Notes under the pieces: generated by a model
The model's database searches: none
Seen by the model: only the letters and a program-made list of their open reading frames with translations
What the model was told of the DNA's origin: nothing
Assembly: GCA_026874595.1 (NCBI GenBank)
Contig: CM049318.1
Location: 13,497,241 to 13,561,240 of the forward strand
Source: Sipunculus nudus
Lineage: Eukaryota > Annelida > Sipuncula > Golfingiida > Sipunculidae
Reading direction: 5' to 3'
DNA: 64,000 bases
Part shown: one piece after another, positions 59,000 to 64,000 of the stretch
How the letters are laid out: each line of letters begins with the position of its first letter
Position numbering within the stretch: the stretch's first letter is position 1
Made by a program: the position numbers and the translations under genes

Positions 59000-60862
59000 A
59001 TGGCGTCATCAAGCACAAGGCAACTGCTTGAATGTTCCATCTGCCTCACAGAGAAAGTTGGCAAAACACCACGATCACTTTGCTGTCTACATTCTTTCTG
59101 CCATGACTGCCTCGTAACTTTGTTTGATTCCACCGCCACCCGCAATGACACAGGGGGCCAGTTAAAATGCCCGGTATGTCGTCGAGTCACTGTTATACAA
59201 GGTGGAATTGAAAGCTTACCTGTTGACTTCAGACTTCAAGATATGGCTGATTTAATCAGTCAGACTCAAGACGCATGTCAGTGCCGCCAATGCAAACAAA
59301 AGGGTGTCTCCTGTCTTGGAAAATCTGCTTGTCAGAAGTGCAACTCTATTTATTGTGAAAAATGTTCTATAGAACACACAAATATTGCCCTGTTCTCGGA
59401 CCATAAGATGGTGAATGCGTTTTGCAAGCAGCACGGAAGGCCGTACAGTTACATCTGTCAAACATGCATTGCTGGGATTTGTTCAGATTGCATAACTTCA
59501 GGGGCACATGCCAATCATATTCACAAGAAGGTGAAATGCGGACGTAAATTAGTGAGCAAAAAGATGACAGACACTATTACCAAAATGAAGAATGCGGGCC
59601 AAAATCTGGAACAGTATATCAACATTAAAAAAGAAGAAAGTCAAGCGAAAAGGCCAAAATTTGAGGAAAATATAAAGGCACAAGGTGACAGAATGAAGGC
59701 TCAAGTTGATAAGATGGTTGAGGAAACTATCAAGCAACATTCAGAGAATCAGTCTGCATCGTTTGACCGATTGTTTCAGGTCTACCGTGAGGCATGTGAC
59801 AAGACGACAGAGATCGAGGCAGCAGAAGCATTACTCAGAATGGATTCAGGAGACTTCTTGGCAAATTTACATTCTGTGGGTGCTTGCCTTCAAACAGAGA
59901 TGAATGAGATAGAAAAATTAGGAAAATCTCTCCCGGACCCTTCGCTCTATTCATATGTTGAATGTAATTTGAGGCTTGTTGACAGACGTGCTGGTTCACA
60001 GGCAAGATGTAGTTTGGATGGTGTCTTGGTTGGACTGGAGAGAGCAAGATTGCAAATAATGCTTGATATTGACTGTTCCGTCACCCTTCCTGAACAGCAA
60101 AGTCCTTTCTGGGTCAGTGTCACCTCAGACGGGTCCGCTGTGGTGAGCAGTCGGCAAGGAAATGTCGTCCATAAAATCAAGATATGTGGAAATGCGTCTA
60201 AGATGTATGAAGGCCATCGTGTGTGTGGTACCTGTGTGGACAATGAAGACAATATATACATAGCACAAACTAACGGTTGTGCGGTCATCAAATGTAATCC
60301 GTTGGGGAGATCTTTCATAATGAAACTGAATTCTGCTTTACAGTACATCAGTGACATCAATGTCAAAGGCAATGACCTCTTTTTATCAAGTCGAGATGGG
60401 ATCTTTACCCGCTCACTCTCCGGTCCTGGAGGAAGAGAAGCCTTGAATTTACCCCATTGCCATTACTTCACTGTTACTGAAAATCCTCTATCTGAGGTCA
60501 AATTTATCGTCACAACCTGGGACACACATGAAGTCAAGTTTTATGATAGCAATGGCAATAAGATAAACCAGATGGGAGAGCAGAGCAGACCTGAACTTAG
60601 ATTCAGCGCCCCGATGGGTATCACACAACTTGCAAATGGCCATTTCCTTGTTGCTGATCATTTTAACAGTAGAATTGTTGAGTTTCTCGTTGACGGCAGC
60701 TTTGTCAGGAATTTGTTGACAAGAGATGATGGTTTGCGTTTCCCGACAGGTATTGCTTATATACATCCCTATCTGTGGGTTTGTGAAAACCATCGTTCAG
60801 ACAACTTGAGAAAGGTCAAACTTTTTAGATTTGTTAATCTGCCTTCACAGGCACGCCAGTAA
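59000..60862 (+). CDS. TRIM-type RING/B-box/coiled-coil/NHL-like protein, copy B
   Basis: The 620-residue protein has the same architecture as the copy at 15024: C3HC4 RING at 12-60, B-box1-like motif at 95-135, B-box2 at 142-173, coiled coil about 185-310 and an NHL/propeller-like C-terminus about 365-610. All predicted zinc ligands are kept, so a RING E3 ligase role is expected from the family. By eye 36 residues differ from copy A, with a cluster of six within residues 479-492 (propeller region) and others at 102, 106, 107, 149, 154, 160, 168 and 174 around the B-boxes. I count about 18 silent changes. The stop is five codons later, ending SQARQ. The start codon has the same context, 12 nt after the 3' splice site at 58987, and the frame is intact, so both copies look functional. 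No gene symbol is assigned. Confidence 0.93.
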   Translation: MASSSTRQLLECSICLTEKVGKTPRSLCCLHSFCHDCLVTLFDSTATRNDTGGQLKCPVCRRVTVIQGGIESLPVDFRLQDMADLISQTQDACQCRQCKQKGVSCLGKSACQKCNSIYCEKCSIEHTNIALFSDHKMVNAFCKQHGRPYSYICQTCIAGICSDCITSGAHANHIHKKVKCGRKLVSKKMTDTITKMKNAGQNLEQYINIKKEESQAKRPKFEENIKAQGDRMKAQVDKMVEETIKQHSENQSASFDRLFQVYREACDKTTEIEAAEALLRMDSGDFLANLHSVGACLQTEMNEIEKLGKSLPDPSLYSYVECNLRLVDRRAGSQARCSLDGVLVGLERARLQIMLDIDCSVTLPEQQSPFWVSVTSDGSAVVSSRQGNVVHKIKICGNASKMYEGHRVCGTCVDNEDNIYIAQTNGCAVIKCNPLGRSFIMKLNSALQYISDINVKGNDLFLSSRDGIFTRSLSGPGGREALNLPHCHYFTVTENPLSEVKFIVTTWDTHEVKFYDSNGNKINQMGEQSRPELRFSAPMGITQLANGHFLVADHFNSRIVEFLVDGSFVRNLLTRDDGLRFPTGIAYIHPYLWVCENHRSDNLRKVKLFRFVNLPSQARQ

Positions 60863-61139
60863 ATAGCTGTTTGTTATAGTAACCAGCCTACCGCAGGTGA
60901 CCACTGACTAATCGTCCTGCCTTTGTCATGAGGTTTTGTGTGAGGCCTGGTGACATGGTCTTCAAGCTTGAACTGTATATTATGCATGGATTGGACTTTA
61001 ACTTTTGTCTTCATAGCTGAACTCAATAGTGTGCATGAACTATAATATAACCCTATTGTTTTAATATAACCTTATTGGCCAGCAGGGTTGCAGGTCAAAA
61101 TGTGAATGATTATTTTTGTGCAGTATCTCGATAAGTACA
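60863..61139 (+). other. 3' flank / probable 3' UTR of TRIM copy B
   Basis: Counterpart of 16872-17171 with several small indels; no AATAAA before the SINE. Confidence 0.45.
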
Positions 61140-61412
61140 AAAAATGAGTTCAAATTTCAGCCAAGGCGCCCGACCAGGGTGAGCGCTCTGCAGGCGTAAG
61201 GAAAAAAGGCCTTGCCCAACGGCCGTGTTTCACTCACAAACGAGTGCGCCTTTCGGGGATACCTCGATGGAATGACCGATCAATGGGGACGATAACGCAG
61301 CAGGGCCCACAGGTGCATTAGTCACTTGGCCTGGATGATGCCAGGAAATAAAATTAGAGGAAGTGCGTGATACTGTCCTGTCACAAAGTCCGAAACCGGA
61401 ATGGAATTTCAT
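61140..61412 (+). mobile_element. tRNA-derived SINE fragment, copy B
   Basis: Paralogue of 17172-17440 and related to the inverted copy at 27915-28222. Contains AATAAA at 61347-61352, the first canonical poly(A) signal after the TRIM stop. Confidence 0.7.
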
Positions 61413-62564
61413 AGATGTAAATATATGTAGTTAGTTCGCATTAGAAAAATGGAGTATGTTCCCTCCATAAAAAAAAGTATTAAAAGCATTACGACGTTTA
61501 AGTCTGGATCTGAATGTAGTGTTTATAGGCTTCTTTCTGGAGTAATCACGGATGTTTGGGAAAAGTAATAGAATGCAAATTACCTAACATTGTTCTTTTT
61601 CCCTGCTTTAGGTAGAATTTGACAAACCCTCAGTACCATATAAGCAAGAATAATGAAACAGAAAATAGCAAAAATTTCTTATATATGTTTATAACATAGT
61701 TACTGTTTATACTACAGCGTTCTAGATTCTAGCTGTAGGCGACATAATTGATATCGTATGTGTTTAAACGAGAATATACAGGATTTGTATATAACAGAGC
61801 ATGTTACATTCTCGTGTTAGACAGGCCTAGCCCTCTTTAGTCTTTTAGAATTGGGTATGCTTACAGTGACACATCTGTGCTTACAGTGACACCCTAAAAT
61901 TCTTGCGATATATTCAAGAAACAAGAATTGACGAGATTTACGCAAATGTCCACTTAACACCCAGACCTTTTTAAGGTAGAAAGACCCAAGTGGTTGCTTT
62001 GAGAGGCAATGAATAAGCATTCAGTAGTAAAGTAGCAGGTATCTCTAAATGTCTCCACTTTTTGTTGAAAGGGAACAAACAAAATTGAACAGATCATTGT
62101 TAGGTGGTACAAAATGTACAGATTTTCATTGCATTTTATAGCCTTTGATAACTTCTTAATCCTTGATTTCATCACACCTCGTCATATCTGCACTAAAATG
62201 TGAATTCTTTGATATCATCATAGTTGCCTATCTGGGAGGGCTGGCGACTATATTGCTTGGATAGGGATACAGGGATAAGGTTTTAATACATAATTGTATA
62301 TAGATTAATGGACAATTATGTGTATAGATTATTGAACATTTATGTGCAATCAGGTGTAGGTCAGATCCTAGTATATACAACAGGTTACACTGCGAACTCA
62401 CAATTTATTGGTGGCTGAGGGGATTCTTTTATCAGTTGCTTTCATAAATGTTATCTTTATAACAAATTATGTTTTACTGAAAAGGTATTCCACTCTTGTG
62501 AATAGAAACTGATTCTAGATATCACGGTACCTTGTATATATATATATATATATAATATATATAT

Positions 62565-62616
<52 letters not shown>

Positions 62617-63349
62617 CTCTGACTTGGTATATAGCGTAGGGATTTGTGTGTCATTTGCCTAAACATCCGGATAACAACCTGGATCTGTTTTGTCTTTCGT
62701 TAATGAATGCGCTTTTTACACATATGGGACTTTTGTGTTTTTTTTCTGTGTGAATGAATCAAGTGTGCATATGAATGTCTTAAAATGATAGTAATACTGT
62801 TGCCCACAAAGTATATTCAATACTTTCATCACTTAAAATTAAGCACACTTTCTTTATTAAATGACGTCACAAGAAAAATACATAGGGTGTCCATACCCTC
62901 CTTATTAAATGTAGTGGGGCACGGTGAATTGTTCATCTGTGTCACAAACACTGTTGTCCTTTAAAACACATATAAAATCGTTTCCAATTAGAAAACATAG
63001 AATTTTTTTTCTAATATGGTATGACTGTTCTGAAATATATATAAAAAGTGCTTAAATTATGCTTCATTGATTGGTCGAATAAAGAAACACTATAATTCAC
63101 ACCGACCTCCTTCATTACATATATATTTTGTCGAGAAAACCACAAATGTGACATTCTGTTCACATGTAGAGCAGTGTTGTGACGACACAAGCACATCTGT
63201 AAATGTTTTTTTTCGGCCAGGGTTAAAGTGCAGATCCTTATTCTCTCAAAGTGAAAAATCGAGTCGGCCTTCATTTTAATATGTGTAAACAAATAACCAT
63301 ATAGTCATTAATTATGCCGTAAATTTCATTTGTTTCATATAGTTATAAG
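61413..63349. other. AT-rich spacer downstream of TRIM copy B
   Basis: Matches 17441-19349. The TA microsatellite at 62535-62612 is about 78 bp against about 23 bp in copy A. No gene recognised. Confidence 0.6.
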
Positions 63350-64000
63350 AAAGATGTTTCTTATTTTATATTTATTTTTTATTTTATTTAAGTATATTTA
63401 AGTGCCATAGTGACTGTACTATAATACAATCGCTCTAAGGCATTGTACACAGTAAAATACATTAAGATGATTAAAAAAGAATTTGAGAGACAGATAATAC
63501 AGTTAAAATGACTAAAAAATAGATATGCAGAAAACTAAATAATCGAGAATCCAAACAAAGTTGATGATAACGGCTAATAATATGTCAATTGGAAAAGGTG
63601 TGTTTTCATTAGTCTTTTGAAACACGGAACACTTGAGGCATCCTTGATATGTTGAGGAAGATTATTCCAGAGGATAGAGGAGGAGTATTTAAATGATCTC
63701 TTTCCGTACTGTCCGGGCCGTCGGCACCTCAAGAGAGATTTATTGGCCGACTTTAGTGCACGCACCGGGCAAAATTCCTTAATCATATCAGCCAGGTATA
63801 TGAAGGTGCTAAGCCATGGAGGGATTTGAAGGTAAGCAACAGTATTTTAAAACAAGGTCTGTACTCCACCGGCAGACAATGTAGCTCCATAAGTACCGGT
63901 TTCATAAGTGCTCGCCGCTGGGTGAGTGTGATAAGCCGAGCAGCACAATTCTGAAGGCGCTGCAGCCTGCCAATCTGAGCACGGTTGCTGCCATACAGAA
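63350..64000 (-). mobile_element. Non-LTR retrotransposon fragment, copy B (cut by window end)
   Basis: Duplicate of 19350-20035 on the minus strand. The RT C-terminal frame lies at 63786-63574 and continues past the window edge. It shares the frameshift of copy A and has additional small deletions (a loss near 63714 in the CCGGGCC region). Confidence 0.88.

Larger units (their letters stand above)
49504..64000 (+). repeat. Segmental duplication, copy B (TRIM-bearing), cut by window end
   Basis: Direct repeat of 5667-~19975. The alignment offset drifts from 43837 through 43976 at the TRIM start codon to about 44026 at the end, reflecting small indels and microsatellite length changes. The copy continues past 64000. 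Unit order is unchanged, and both have the same intronic minisatellite layout and the same LINE frameshift. Confidence 0.92.

Overview
This is metazoan genomic DNA, AT-rich and gene-poor. The intron-containing TRIM-type genes, the intron-bearing nuclear tRNA-Ile(UAU), the tRNA-derived SINEs, the CR1/L2-like LINE fragments, the long TA microsatellites and the satellite arrays all fit a marine lophotrochozoan, most likely a mollusc such as a bivalve. That placement is inference; nothing here names the species. No bacterial operons, CRISPR arrays or viral genomes are visible.

The window is dominated by a large direct segmental duplication. Position 1 matches 45826, 5667 matches 49504, 7560 matches 51536, 15024 matches 59000 and 19954 matches 63980, so one unit of about 44-46 kb plus the first ~18 kb of the next is in view. 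Each unit carries one gene for a RING / double B-box / coiled-coil / NHL-like-propeller protein (TRIM class, probable E3 ubiquitin ligase): CDS 15024-16871 and CDS 59000-60862. Both copies share the same inferred structure: a CpG-rich upstream region, a TATA box with an initiator 31 bp downstream, an ATG-free first exon, an intron of about 4.5 kb that begins inside a long minisatellite, and a single coding exon.

Region by region. 1-5.6 kb holds an older, diverged part of the duplicon with a ~4 kb stretch absent from the second copy, including a repeat rich in TGACCT half-sites. 5.7-20.0 kb is TRIM unit A, ending in a truncated LINE. 20.0-30.8 kb is unique or low-copy DNA with the tRNA gene, microsatellites, a SINE, two short minisatellites and one arm of an inverted repeat pair (21.3 and 29.8 kb). 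30.8-34.07 kb is a 124-bp satellite with higher-order structure. It abuts a ~63-bp-period array (34.08-35.17 kb), which recurs at 39.54-41.40 kb within a 5.5-6 kb tandem duplication. 37.9-47.8 kb contains repeated copies of a non-coding duplicon, another decayed LINE and a 156-bp element with an intact-looking internal Pol III promoter. 49.5-64.0 kb is TRIM unit B and runs off the window.

The only convincing genes are the two TRIM paralogues and one tRNA; the rest is repeats or sequence in which I see no gene. I do not see a clearly new multi-gene system. The most interesting items are the young TRIM duplication with clustered amino-acid change, its minisatellite-containing first intron, the nested satellite organisation, and the small Pol III-promoter element with TG...CA inverted ends.
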